From assembly GCA_937881285.1 (NCBI GenBank), contig CALGEU010000065.1, positions 1-6,703 on the forward strand: a stretch of 6,703 bases of DNA, read 5' to 3'. Positions 1 through 5,920 of the stretch are shown here, piece after piece; position 1 is the first letter of the stretch, and each line of letters opens with the position of its first letter. The stretch is from an uncultured Clostridia bacterium. GTDB taxonomy: Bacteria; Bacillota; Clostridia; Christensenellales; CAG-917. Below the pieces are notes generated by a model. It searched no databases. It worked only from the letters and a program-made list of their open reading frames with translations, and had not been told where the DNA came from. Position numbers and translations under genes: made by a program.

Positions 1-527
1 CTGTCGAAGATACGGAAACGGAAGCGGTCGAAGAGCCTGAAGAACAGGAAAGCGAAGAGTCTTCTGTCGAAGAAAGCACGGAAGAAGTCGAAGCACAAGA
101 AACAGAATCCGCAGAAGAAGCGACTGACGATTCCGAAAGCGAACAAGAAGAAGTCTCAGAAGACGACAACGTAGAAACGACAGAGACGGAAGATGTTGCC
201 GAAGACGTCGAAAACGAAGACGCGGAAGAAACGGTCGAAGAAAACGAAGACGTCGAAGAAACGCAAGCGGGAGACGAAGAACCCGAAGTGGTGTACGTCG
301 TTGACGGAGACGAAGACGACGATGAACACGTCAAGCCCGCAAAACTCGTCAAATTGCCAAATCTCGTCGATTATATGCTCTCAAAGAACATGCCAAGAGC
401 AATGAAGATTCAGATTGCATCAATGCTTATCGGCACGTACAAGAAGTTTGAAAACAGCAAGGAAGACCGCAAAATAGTCGTGAGTTGTCTCACAAAGGTT
501 ATGCGCGACTTGCAAGAAAACAAGTGA
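1..527 (+). CDS. Acidic Glu-rich protein, 3' part only, paralogue of the next gene
   Basis: Open from the left edge (first full codon at position 3) to TGA at 525-527, giving 174 visible residues; the start lies outside the window. About the first 95 visible residues are a low-complexity acidic tract dominated by Glu, Asp, Val, Thr and Ser, probably disordered. The last 79 residues, from VVYVVDG at 288, form a separate, less acidic and probably helical domain containing VKPAKLVKLPNLVDYMLS. By my count about 47 of 78 aligned positions are identical to the C-terminus of the next gene, so the two are paralogues. No membrane segment or known catalytic motif is visible in this part. I do not recognise the family and assign no function. 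Reading frame is supported by the shared domain, since other frames show no comparable conservation. Confidence 0.82.
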   Translation, partial: VEDTETEAVEEPEEQESEESSVEESTEEVEAQETESAEEATDDSESEQEEVSEDDNVETTETEDVAEDVENEDAEETVEENEDVEETQAGDEEPEVVYVVDGDEDDDEHVKPAKLVKLPNLVDYMLSKNMPRAMKIQIASMLIGTYKKFENSKEDRKIVVSCLTKVMRDLQENK

Positions 528-540
528 GCATAAATATAAT
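510..540 (+). promoter_or_regulatory. Possible promoter for the second acidic-protein gene
   Basis: A perfect TATAAT lies at 535-540, with TTGCAA at 510-515 overlapping the end of the upstream gene. The 19-nt spacer is longer than ideal, and this AT-rich stretch could give a TATAAT by chance. If used, it would leave a 5' UTR of about 90 nt. The 108-nt gap shows no convincing terminator, so read-through from the upstream gene is equally possible. Confidence 0.27.
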
Positions 541-623
541 ATCGTGACTAAAATTTTTGTATAAACAAAAACAAGTTCAGTCGGGGGACTTTATTTGCCG
601 ACGCTACAATAAAAACATATTGT

Positions 624-628
624 GAGGA
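624..628 (+). promoter_or_regulatory. Ribosome binding site of the second acidic-protein gene
   Basis: GAGGA ends 7 nt before the ATG at 636. This supports that ATG rather than a later internal start. Confidence 0.7.
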
Positions 629-635
629 TTGTAAG

Positions 636-1370
636 ATGTTTGGAAAGAAGAAAAAACAAGCGCAACTTGAAGCAGAACGTGCAAAACAACTCGCTCTTGA
701 ACAAGAGCAGGCTGCAAAGCAACATCCTGTAGAAGAGAAAAAGCCTGAAGAAGAGAAAATCTTCCTTGAAAGCGAAATCATCGAAGACGACGACACCGCA
801 CAAGAAGGTGAACTCGAAGCGGTTGCGTATGCTGAAAAGCAAGACGAAGGCGAAGATCTCGTTGCAGTGCCCGTTGACGACGTAGTCGAAGAAAAGGCGG
901 GGCAACAAGCAGAGACCGTCGAAGAAGTCAAGAGCGAAGAAACGCCTGTCCAAGAAACGATTGAACAATCCGAGCAAGTTGAAACGCCTGCTCCCGAAAC
1001 CGTTGAAGAAGAAGTCGAAGAGACGGTGGATGAAGAAGCGCAAGAAACCGAAGAAACGGAAGAAAGTGAAGACGAAGAAGTCGAAGAAGAATCCGCAGTC
1101 GAACAAGGCGCAACCGACGAACAACAGGAAGAAGTCGTTTACGTCGTGGACGGACCGGAAGAAGACGACGAAATCGTCAAACCCGCAAAACTCGTCAAGT
1201 TGCCCAATCTCGTCGATTATATGCTTTCGCTCAACATGTCCAAGCAGATGAAGATGAACGTTGCAATGCTTCTTCTTGCCGCATACAAGAAATATAAAGA
1301 CATTCCCGAAGAGAGAAAGATTATCGTCAAGTGCATGGCAAAGATTATGCAAGCACTCATTCAAGGCTGA
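636..1370 (+). CDS. Acidic Glu-rich protein with a conserved C-terminal helical domain, function unknown
   Basis: 244 residues with three visible parts. Residues 1-33 start with a Lys cluster (K4-K7) and continue as a charged Glu/Gln/Ala-rich probable helix. Residues about 34-166 are a low-complexity tract very rich in Glu, with Asp, Val and Thr, likely disordered and giving the protein a strongly negative charge. Residues 167-244 are the domain shared with the upstream gene: VVYVVDG, a short acidic patch, VKPAKLVKLPNLVDYMLS, then two probable amphipathic helices (about 202-222 and 224-243). There is no signal peptide or transmembrane segment, so a cytosolic location is inferred. The start has a good ribosome binding site, and a strong terminator begins 26 nt after the stop. 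The two paralogues differ mainly in the acidic tract. The family is not recognised; a scaffold or nucleoid/ribosome-associated role is possible but nothing here shows it. Confidence 0.86.
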   Translation: MFGKKKKQAQLEAERAKQLALEQEQAAKQHPVEEKKPEEEKIFLESEIIEDDDTAQEGELEAVAYAEKQDEGEDLVAVPVDDVVEEKAGQQAETVEEVKSEETPVQETIEQSEQVETPAPETVEEEVEETVDEEAQETEETEESEDEEVEEESAVEQGATDEQQEEVVYVVDGPEEDDEIVKPAKLVKLPNLVDYMLSLNMSKQMKMNVAMLLLAAYKKYKDIPEERKIIVKCMAKIMQALIQG

Positions 1371-1395
1371 TATAAGCGCGACAAAAAGTGATTTG

Positions 1396-1440
1396 AAAGA
1401 CCCGAGCCGAGAAATCGGTTCGGGTCTTTTTGTTTGTTTG
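1396..1440 (+). terminator. Strong intrinsic terminator after the acidic-protein genes
   Basis: A 15-bp stem (1396-1410 with 1415-1429, all paired, one G-U) closes on a GAAA tetraloop at 1411-1414. It runs into a T-rich tail with short G interruptions. It lies 26 nt past the stop of the second acidic-protein gene. Confidence 0.93.
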
Positions 1441-1516
1441 TTTGTACGTTTATTGTTAAAAACAATTATGCGGAAATATATCGATAGATTATCGGTTTTA
1501 TAAAGAATTGCGTAAT

Positions 1517-1544
1517 AAACGGAAGTGAAATACTTCTGTTTTTT
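1517..1544 (+). terminator. Second terminator-like hairpin on the plus strand
   Basis: A 10-bp stem (1517-1526 with 1532-1541, one G-U) with a GAAAT loop runs into six T residues (1539-1544), two or three of which take part in the stem. On the minus strand the G-U becomes an A-C mismatch, so it is oriented for plus-strand RNA. It is either a backup for the terminator about 100 nt upstream or the end of an unannotated small transcript. Confidence 0.5.
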
Positions 1545-1641
1545 AATGGCAACTTTACCGTCGGCTTTGAGACGAAAAAAGCAACCTATTGACTTTTATT
1601 TTTGTTTTATAAGTAAGAAAAATAGACCGATAAATTTGAAA

Positions 1642-1678
1642 ATATGCGGATAGAACTACGGATTTTTATATGCGGATA
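1642..1678. repeat. Direct repeat ATATGCGGATA
   Basis: The 11-mer occurs exactly at 1642-1652 and 1668-1678, 26 bp start to start. A shorter match, TATGCGGA, lies at 1467-1474. No flanking gene start is nearby, so an operator role is not indicated. Confidence 0.45.
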
Positions 1679-1704
1679 AAAGACGAATATTTAGTGTGAC
1701 AATG

Positions 1705-1732
1705 AAAAAGTCGGCATCTCGGCCGACTTTTT
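1705..1732 (-). terminator. Terminator of corA, symmetric on both strands
   Basis: A perfect 11-bp stem (1705-1715 with 1722-1732) contains GTCGGC and is flanked by A5 and T5, with a 6-nt loop. It lies 54 nt beyond the corA stop. The symmetry lets it act in both directions, fitting a convergent junction. Confidence 0.85.
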
Positions 1733-1786
1733 GAAGATGTTTTTCGATGATAAGTTTTCAATTTTAATTGCGGTTTTCGCACGGCG

Positions 1787-2740
1787 TTATTTGAGCATTT
1801 TCTTTTTTATGAAGACAATGATGAGCGCAATGCAGATAAGCACGTTTATTCCGACAACGACCCAGAAGCCCCATTGCTGACCTTCAAACGGAACGCCCGT
1901 GTTCATGCCCCAAAGAGCCGCAATCATAGCAGGGGTGTCGACCAAAAGCGTGAGTACCGTGAGCGTCTTCATGACGACGTTAAGGTTGTTTGAAATGATG
2001 GAAGCGTAGGTGTCCATCGTGCCCGACAAAATGTCTCGGTATATGTTTGACATCTCGATTGCCTGACGGTTTTCGATGAGAACGTCGTCCCAAAGGTCTT
2101 CGTCTTCTTCAAAGAATTTCACAAGGCGCGGCACTTTGTCGAGAACGGCAGTGTTTGAACGAAGAGAAGTGGAGAAGTACACGAGTGATTTTTCAAGAGA
2201 AAGCATCTCGATGAGTCCTTCGTTTTTCATTGCCTTTTCAAGTTCCGCCTGAACGCGCTGACTTGCTCTGTCAATTTGTTTAAGGTATTGCAGATATTTC
2301 TTTGCGATGACGTATTGCAGTTGAAGAAGAAATCTCGTGCGTTTGTGGATGTTGAAATCTTTGACGTATCTGCCTGCCATAAGGTCGTAGATAATTGACG
2401 TTTCGTTAAGACAAACGGTGATTATCGTGTTTTCGTTTGATATAAAACCGAAAGGCAGGGTGGAATAGGTGTATTTGTCGTCGTCTTCTTCCGTTATCGG
2501 AATGTCGGTGACGGCCATAAGCACGTTGTCTTCTTTTTCGATGTGAGCGCGCTCTTCGGAGTCCAACGCCGCTTTGACGTACTCTTCGGGAATTTGGGTA
2601 GCCTTGCACACCAACTCGATTTCTTTGTCGGTCGGGTTTGACATATGCACCCACTGGTCGGTGAAATCGTAGCCTTCGACGACAAGGTCGGGTTCAACTT
2701 CGATGAGTGATTTGTTGATTTTTTTGTAAACTTGGATCAT
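1787..2740 (-). CDS. corA: CorA-family magnesium/divalent-cation transporter
   Basis: 317 residues, within the usual CorA length. It is a homopentameric inner-membrane channel for Mg2+ (often also Co2+ or Ni2+) driven by membrane potential. The N-terminal part, about residues 1-240, is the soluble alpha/beta and long-helix cytoplasmic domain that senses Mg2+ in known CorA proteins. Two C-terminal membrane helices follow, about 255-277 and 290-311, ending in a positive KKKMLK tail. Between them is the family signature GMN at 278-280, within WGMNTGVPFE. I chose ATG at 2740: GGAAA lies 6 nt upstream, whereas the in-frame TTG at 2758 has no ribosome binding site. ZntB-type Zn2+ transport within the superfamily cannot be excluded from sequence alone. 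The gene diverges from ppdK and is preceded by an unusual leader with a short ORF. Confidence 0.94.
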   Translation of the reverse strand: MIQVYKKINKSLIEVEPDLVVEGYDFTDQWVHMSNPTDKEIELVCKATQIPEEYVKAALDSEERAHIEKEDNVLMAVTDIPITEEDDDKYTYSTLPFGFISNENTIITVCLNETSIIYDLMAGRYVKDFNIHKRTRFLLQLQYVIAKKYLQYLKQIDRASQRVQAELEKAMKNEGLIEMLSLEKSLVYFSTSLRSNTAVLDKVPRLVKFFEEDEDLWDDVLIENRQAIEMSNIYRDILSGTMDTYASIISNNLNVVMKTLTVLTLLVDTPAMIAALWGMNTGVPFEGQQWGFWVVVGINVLICIALIIVFIKKKMLK

Positions 2741-2776
2741 AGTTGGTTTCCGTGGCAAAAATACGCCGCGCCAACC
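2741..2776 (-). promoter_or_regulatory. Hairpin abutting the corA start codon
   Basis: In the minus-strand RNA, GGTTGG (2776-2771) can pair with CCAACT (2746-2741, one G-U), ending right at the ATG. A nested GGC/GCC pair (2767-2765 with 2756-2754) lies inside. The only ribosome-binding candidate, GGAAA (2751-2747), is enclosed in the structure. Upstream CGCGC within the short ORF could alternatively pair with GCGCG near 2771-2767. Folding is by eye only. Confidence 0.35.
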
Positions 2777-2785
2777 GATAAAAAA

Positions 2786-2839
2786 TCAAAGCGCGAGCGC
2801 ATTCGTGGATATGTGACTACTTCCGGGGTCAGCGTCCAT
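2786..2839 (-). CDS. Putative corA leader peptide, 17 codons
   Basis: ATG at 2839-2837 opens a 17-codon frame, MDADPGSSHISTNALAL, ending in TGA at 2788-2786, followed by a T-run. A full AAGGAG Shine-Dalgarno (2857-2852) lies 12 nt upstream, slightly far but the best such site in the leader. The frame lies between the likely corA promoter and the corA start, 45 nt before it. The acidic-proline opening DADP resembles the EPDP of enteric MgtL, whose translation destabilises ribosomes at low Mg2+; Salmonella corA also has a leader ORF, corL. Function is inferred from position and composition, not homology. The same DNA can form a hairpin (TGGA/TCCA outside TGAC/GTCA), so a structured RNA element is the alternative. 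Confidence 0.45.
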   Translation of the reverse strand: MDADPGSSHISTNALAL

Positions 2840-2851
2840 AACGAGATTGCA

Positions 2852-2857
2852 CTCCTT
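2852..2857 (-). promoter_or_regulatory. Shine-Dalgarno of the putative corA leader ORF
   Basis: The minus strand reads AAGGAG here, 12 nt before ATG at 2839 and over 110 nt before the corA ATG. It is therefore too far away to serve corA itself, which is the main argument that the short frame is translated. Confidence 0.5.
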
Positions 2858-2874
2858 AAATTTATTTCGCTTTC

Positions 2875-2903
2875 AGTTTAACAAATATTTCCAGCTTGCG
2901 CAA
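2875..2903 (-). promoter_or_regulatory. Likely corA promoter
   Basis: Minus strand TTGCGC (2903-2898), a 17-nt spacer, then TAAACT (2880-2875) preceded by TGT, an extended -10. The match is moderate. The predicted start near 2868 would give a leader of about 128 nt that includes the short ORF. Confidence 0.42.
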
Positions 2904-2941
2904 CACATTTTGAAAGACTTTGCACATTTCTTTGTCGCAAA

Positions 2942-2968
2942 ACTTTTTTCGACTTTTTTCGTGTTTTT
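2942..2968. repeat. Phased T-tracts, tandem 10-bp repeat
   Basis: ACTTTTTTCG occurs twice back to back (2942-2951, 2952-2961). A further T5 follows, so T-tracts begin at 2944, 2954 and 2964, exactly 10 bp apart. A-tracts in helical phase are known to bend DNA. They sit between the divergent corA and ppdK promoters. Confidence 0.6.
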
Positions 2969-3008
2969 GCGGCTTGAAACGGGCGGGGTATTTCGGTCGT
3001 ATATGGTG

Positions 3009-3026
3009 TAGAATATATAGAATATA
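3009..3026. repeat. Tandem 9-bp repeat upstream of the ppdK promoter
   Basis: TAGAATATA occurs twice without a gap (3009-3017 and 3018-3026), 30 bp upstream of the ppdK -35. It could be part of an AT-rich promoter-enhancing region or a simple slippage product. Confidence 0.45.
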
Positions 3027-3055
3027 AAAATACTTTTGTAAGATATATTTTTTTC

Positions 3056-3084
3056 TTGCAAAATGGCGCGCGTTTTGTTATGAT
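3056..3084 (+). promoter_or_regulatory. ppdK promoter
   Basis: TTGCAA (3056-3061), an exact 17-nt spacer, then TATGAT (3079-3084) preceded by TGT, giving an extended -10. A T-rich stretch lies just upstream. Predicted start near 3091, so the 5' UTR is only about 30 nt, leaving no room for a riboswitch. Confidence 0.75.
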
Positions 3085-3106
3085 ATTTGCGTATAAAAGA
3101 AATCTT

Positions 3107-3113
3107 AGGAGGA
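3107..3113 (+). promoter_or_regulatory. Strong ribosome binding site of ppdK
   Basis: AGGAGGA ends 7 nt before ATG at 3121, an ideal site that fixes the start and suggests high expression. Confidence 0.92.
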
Positions 3114-3120
3114 CTTCTAA

Positions 3121-5766
3121 ATGCAGAAGAAATATGTTTATCTGTTCACAGAGGGCAACGCGCAAATGCGTGAACTTCTCGGTGGCAAAGGTGCAAACCT
3201 TGCAGAAATGACCAACATCGGTCTCCCCGTTCCGCAAGGATTCACCATCTCGACGGAAGCGTGCACTCAATACTATGAAGACGGCAGACACATCAACGAT
3301 TCTATCAAAGCCGAAATCATGGAATACATTGAGAAACTCGAAGCAATCACCGGCAAGAAATTCGGCGATGCAGAAAATCCGCTTCTCGTATCCGTCCGCT
3401 CGGGCGCAAGAGCGTCTATGCCGGGCATGATGGACACCATTCTCAATCTCGGTCTCAACGAACAAGTCGTAGACGTGCTCGCAAAGAAATCCGGCAATCC
3501 CAGATGGGCTTGGGACTGCTACAGACGTTTCATCCAAATGTTCTCCGACGTCGTTATGGAAGTCGGCAAGAAATACTTTGAAAAACTCATCGACAAGATG
3601 AAAGAAGAACGCGGTGTCACGCAAGACGTCGAACTCAGCGCAGACGATCTCCACGAACTCGCAGAACAATTCAAAGCAGAATACAAGGCTCAACTCGGTC
3701 AAGACTTCCCGTCCGATCCGAAGGAACAACTCTTCAAGGCAATCGAAGCAGTTTTCCGCAGCTGGGACAACCCGCGCGCAAACGTTTACCGTATGGACCA
3801 CGATATCCCGTACAGCTGGGGTACTGCAGTCAACGTGCAAATGATGGCGTTCGGCAACATGGGCGACGATTGCGGCACAGGCGTTGCATTCACTCGTAAC
3901 CCCGCAACCGGCGAAAAAGGTCTCATGGGCGAGTTCCTTATGAACGCACAAGGCGAAGACGTCGTCGCAGGCGTTCGCACCCCGATGCCTATCTCCAAGA
4001 TGGCAGAAGTTCTCCCTGACGTTTATAAACAATTCCAAGACGTTTGCAAGACTTTGGAAAACCACTACAAAGACATGCAAGATATGGAATTCACAATCGA
4101 AAAAGGCAAACTCTTCATGCTTCAAACCAGAAACGGTAAGCGTACCGCAGCGGCTGCAATCCGCATCGCTTGCGACCTTATCGACGAAGGCATGATCAAC
4201 GAGAAAGAAGCACTTCTTCAAATCGACGCAAAGACTCTCGATATGTTGCTCCACCCGCAATTCGACGCACAGGCACTCAAAGTCGCAGACAAACAAAACG
4301 TCGTCGGCAAGGGTATCGCGGCATCTCCGGGCGCAGCGGCAGGCACTATCGTTTTCACGGCAGAAGACGCAGTGAAAGAAGGCAAAGCAGGCAAGAAAGT
4401 CGTTCTCGTCAGACTCGAAACGTCTCCTGAAGACATCGAAGGCATGAAGTATGCACAAGGCATTCTTACCGTTCGCGGCGGTCAAACTTCTCACGCGGCG
4501 GTCGTTGCTCGCGGTATGGGCACTTGCTGCGTATCCGGTTGCGGCGACATCAAGATGCACGAAGAAGAGAAATACTTCGAACTCGGCGGAAAGATCTTCC
4601 ACGAAGGCGACGGTCTCTCTCTCGACGGCACGACGGGCAACATCTACGACACCATTATCAAGACTGTTCCGGCAGACCCCAACAGCGGTTATTTCGGAAG
4701 AATCATGAAACTCGCAGACAAGTACAAAGCACTCGGTGTTCGCACCAATGCGGATACTCCTGCAGACGCACAACGCGCAGCGGAACTCGGTGCACAAGGT
4801 ATCGGTCTTGTTCGTACCGAACACATGTTCTTCGGACCGGGCAGAATCGACAAATTCCGTGAAATGATTTGCTCCGAAACCGTTGAAGAACGCGTCAAAG
4901 CACTTGCGGCAATCGAACCCATGCAACAAGCAGACTTCGAAGGCTTGATGGAAGCACTCAAAGGCATGCCTGTCACCATTCGTTTCCTGGATCCGCCGCT
5001 CCACGAATTCGTTCCGACCGAAGAAAAGGATATCGAATTGCTTGCAAAAGCACAAGGTAAGACCGTTTCCGAAATCAAACTCATTTGCGACAGTTTGCAC
5101 GAATTCAACCCGATGATGGGTCATCGCGGATGCCGTCTCGCAGTCACGTATCCCGAAATCGCGGTTATGCAAACCAAGGCTGTCATCAAGGCGGCTATCA
5201 ACGTTCAAAAACGTCACCCCGATTGGAAGGTAGAACCCGAAATCATGATTCCGCTCGTCGGCGAAGTCAAAGAATTGAAGTTCTGCAAGAAGACGGTTGT
5301 TGAAACCGCTGACGCAGTCATCAAAGAAGCAGGCGTCGATCTCAAATACGAAGTCGGCACTATGATCGAAATCCCCAGAGCAGCACTCACCGCTGACGAA
5401 ATCGCAACGGAAGCAGACTTCTTCTGCTTCGGCACGAACGACCTTACTCAAATGACGTTCGGCTTCAGCCGTGACGACGCAAGCAAGTTCTTGCCCAGTT
5501 ACTATCAAGCAAAGATTTACGAATTCGATCCGTTTGCACGTCTTGACACGGTCGGCGTCGGCAAACTCATGAAGATGGCAGTCACGCTCGGCAAGGGCGC
5601 AAACAGCCATTTGCATTGCGGTATCTGCGGCGAACACGGCGGCGATCCTTCTTCCATCGAATTCTGCCATGCAATCGGTCTCGATTACGTTTCTTGCTCA
5701 CCGTTCAGAGTGCCTATCGCACGTCTTGCGGCAGCACAAGCAAACATTAAGAATCCGAGAAACTAA
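3121..5766 (+). CDS. ppdK: Pyruvate,phosphate dikinase
   Basis: 881 residues, close to the 874 of the Clostridium symbiosum enzyme, to which it is strongly similar from recall. This cytosolic enzyme catalyses pyruvate + ATP + Pi to and from phosphoenolpyruvate + AMP + PPi. In anaerobes it often runs toward pyruvate and ATP in PPi-linked glycolysis. The N-terminal nucleotide-binding part (about 1-340) has GGKGANLAEM with K23, SVRSGARASMPGMMDTILNL with R93, and LQTRNGKRT with R337. The central swivelling domain has GGQTSHAAVVARG with phospho-carrier His458, next to Thr456, the residue type targeted by the regulatory protein in some species. The C-terminal PEP/pyruvate barrel has GTMIEIPRAAL (E750), FGTNDLTQ (N773) and CGICGEHGG with catalytic Cys836. 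All key residues are present, so it should be active. It appears monocistronic, with its own promoter and terminator. Confidence 0.98.
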   Translation: MQKKYVYLFTEGNAQMRELLGGKGANLAEMTNIGLPVPQGFTISTEACTQYYEDGRHINDSIKAEIMEYIEKLEAITGKKFGDAENPLLVSVRSGARASMPGMMDTILNLGLNEQVVDVLAKKSGNPRWAWDCYRRFIQMFSDVVMEVGKKYFEKLIDKMKEERGVTQDVELSADDLHELAEQFKAEYKAQLGQDFPSDPKEQLFKAIEAVFRSWDNPRANVYRMDHDIPYSWGTAVNVQMMAFGNMGDDCGTGVAFTRNPATGEKGLMGEFLMNAQGEDVVAGVRTPMPISKMAEVLPDVYKQFQDVCKTLENHYKDMQDMEFTIEKGKLFMLQTRNGKRTAAAAIRIACDLIDEGMINEKEALLQIDAKTLDMLLHPQFDAQALKVADKQNVVGKGIAASPGAAAGTIVFTAEDAVKEGKAGKKVVLVRLETSPEDIEGMKYAQGILTVRGGQTSHAAVVARGMGTCCVSGCGDIKMHEEEKYFELGGKIFHEGDGLSLDGTTGNIYDTIIKTVPADPNSGYFGRIMKLADKYKALGVRTNADTPADAQRAAELGAQGIGLVRTEHMFFGPGRIDKFREMICSETVEERVKALAAIEPMQQADFEGLMEALKGMPVTIRFLDPPLHEFVPTEEKDIELLAKAQGKTVSEIKLICDSLHEFNPMMGHRGCRLAVTYPEIAVMQTKAVIKAAINVQKRHPDWKVEPEIMIPLVGEVKELKFCKKTVVETADAVIKEAGVDLKYEVGTMIEIPRAALTADEIATEADFFCFGTNDLTQMTFGFSRDDASKFLPSYYQAKIYEFDPFARLDTVGVGKLMKMAVTLGKGANSHLHCGICGEHGGDPSSIEFCHAIGLDYVSCSPFRVPIARLAAAQANIKNPRN

Positions 5767-5823
5767 TAAGTTTTTTATGAAAAACTAAAACAATAAGACA
5801 GCCGTCAATTTGACGGCTGTCTT
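5730..5823 (+). repeat. ppdK 3' end and terminator, first copy of a 94-bp duplication
   Basis: This segment, covering the last 12 codons of ppdK, its stop and the terminator stem, recurs at 5904-5997. The offset is 174 bp, with only four substitutions over 94 bp (about 96% identity). Confidence 0.93.
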
Positions 5824-5827
5824 AATT
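5794..5827 (+). terminator. ppdK terminator
   Basis: A perfect 13-bp stem, 5794-5806 with 5812-5824 (TAAGACAGCCGTC and its complement), with loop AATTT, lies 27 nt after the stop. The following tract, AATT then A-rich, is weak in U, so termination may be leaky or also serve the opposite strand. Confidence 0.78.
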
Positions 5828-5837
5828 AAAAAAGTAT

Positions 5838-5920
5838 TGTTTGCTTGTGCGAGCAATAAAAGCCGTAAGGCGAGCGACACGGGCTTGTACCGTCTCGCAG
5901 AAAGGCAGCACAAGCAAACA
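5838..5920. repeat. Palindromic segment overlapping the duplicated ppdK tail
   Basis: TGTTTGCTTGTGC (5838-5850) is the exact inverse of GCACAAGCAAACA (5908-5920), a 13-bp inverted repeat. Inside are TGCGAG/CTCGCA (5848-5853 with 5894-5899) and AGCCGT with ACGGGCT (bulged). The right arm lies in the second ppdK-tail copy, and the same 13-mer is also in the true ppdK end (5734-5746). A foldback rearrangement or a small structured mobile or RNA element are both possible. Confidence 0.6.

Larger units (their letters stand above)
1441..1786. other. Convergent intergenic stretch without a gene
   Basis: AT-rich sequence between two genes that point at each other. It holds a second plus-strand terminator-like hairpin (1517-1544), a direct repeat ATATGCGGATA (1642-1652 and 1668-1678) and the corA terminator (1705-1732). 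A 35-codon ATG frame at 1546 has no ribosome binding site. I see no tRNA or recognisable riboswitch. Confidence 0.6.

Noticed and set aside
591..1364. A 257-codon minus-strand frame rich in Phe and Leu opposite the acidic-protein gene
   Set aside because: It is the complement of GAA/GAC-rich codons (Glu/Asp read as Phe/Val). The plus-strand frame is supported by a ribosome binding site and a paralogue.
1546..1653. A 35-codon frame starting with ATG in the convergent gap
   Set aside because: No ribosome binding site, no promoter, and it crosses AT-rich non-coding sequence and one copy of the direct repeat.
2741..2758. Extending corA upstream to a TTG at 2758
   Set aside because: No Shine-Dalgarno precedes the TTG, and the six extra residues (read as MPRKPT) fall in the predicted start hairpin. 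ATG at 2740 gives a usual CorA length.
2741..2880. A known Mg2+ riboswitch (M-box) or yybP-ykoY element before corA
   Set aside because: The leader is too short and shows none of the conserved blocks I can recall for these classes.
2878..5670. A 930-codon open frame on the minus strand opposite ppdK
   Set aside because: It mirrors the strongly codon-biased ppdK gene, is full of Cys, Phe and His with no recognisable domain, and has no ribosome binding site evidence. ppdK is certain, so this is an antisense shadow.
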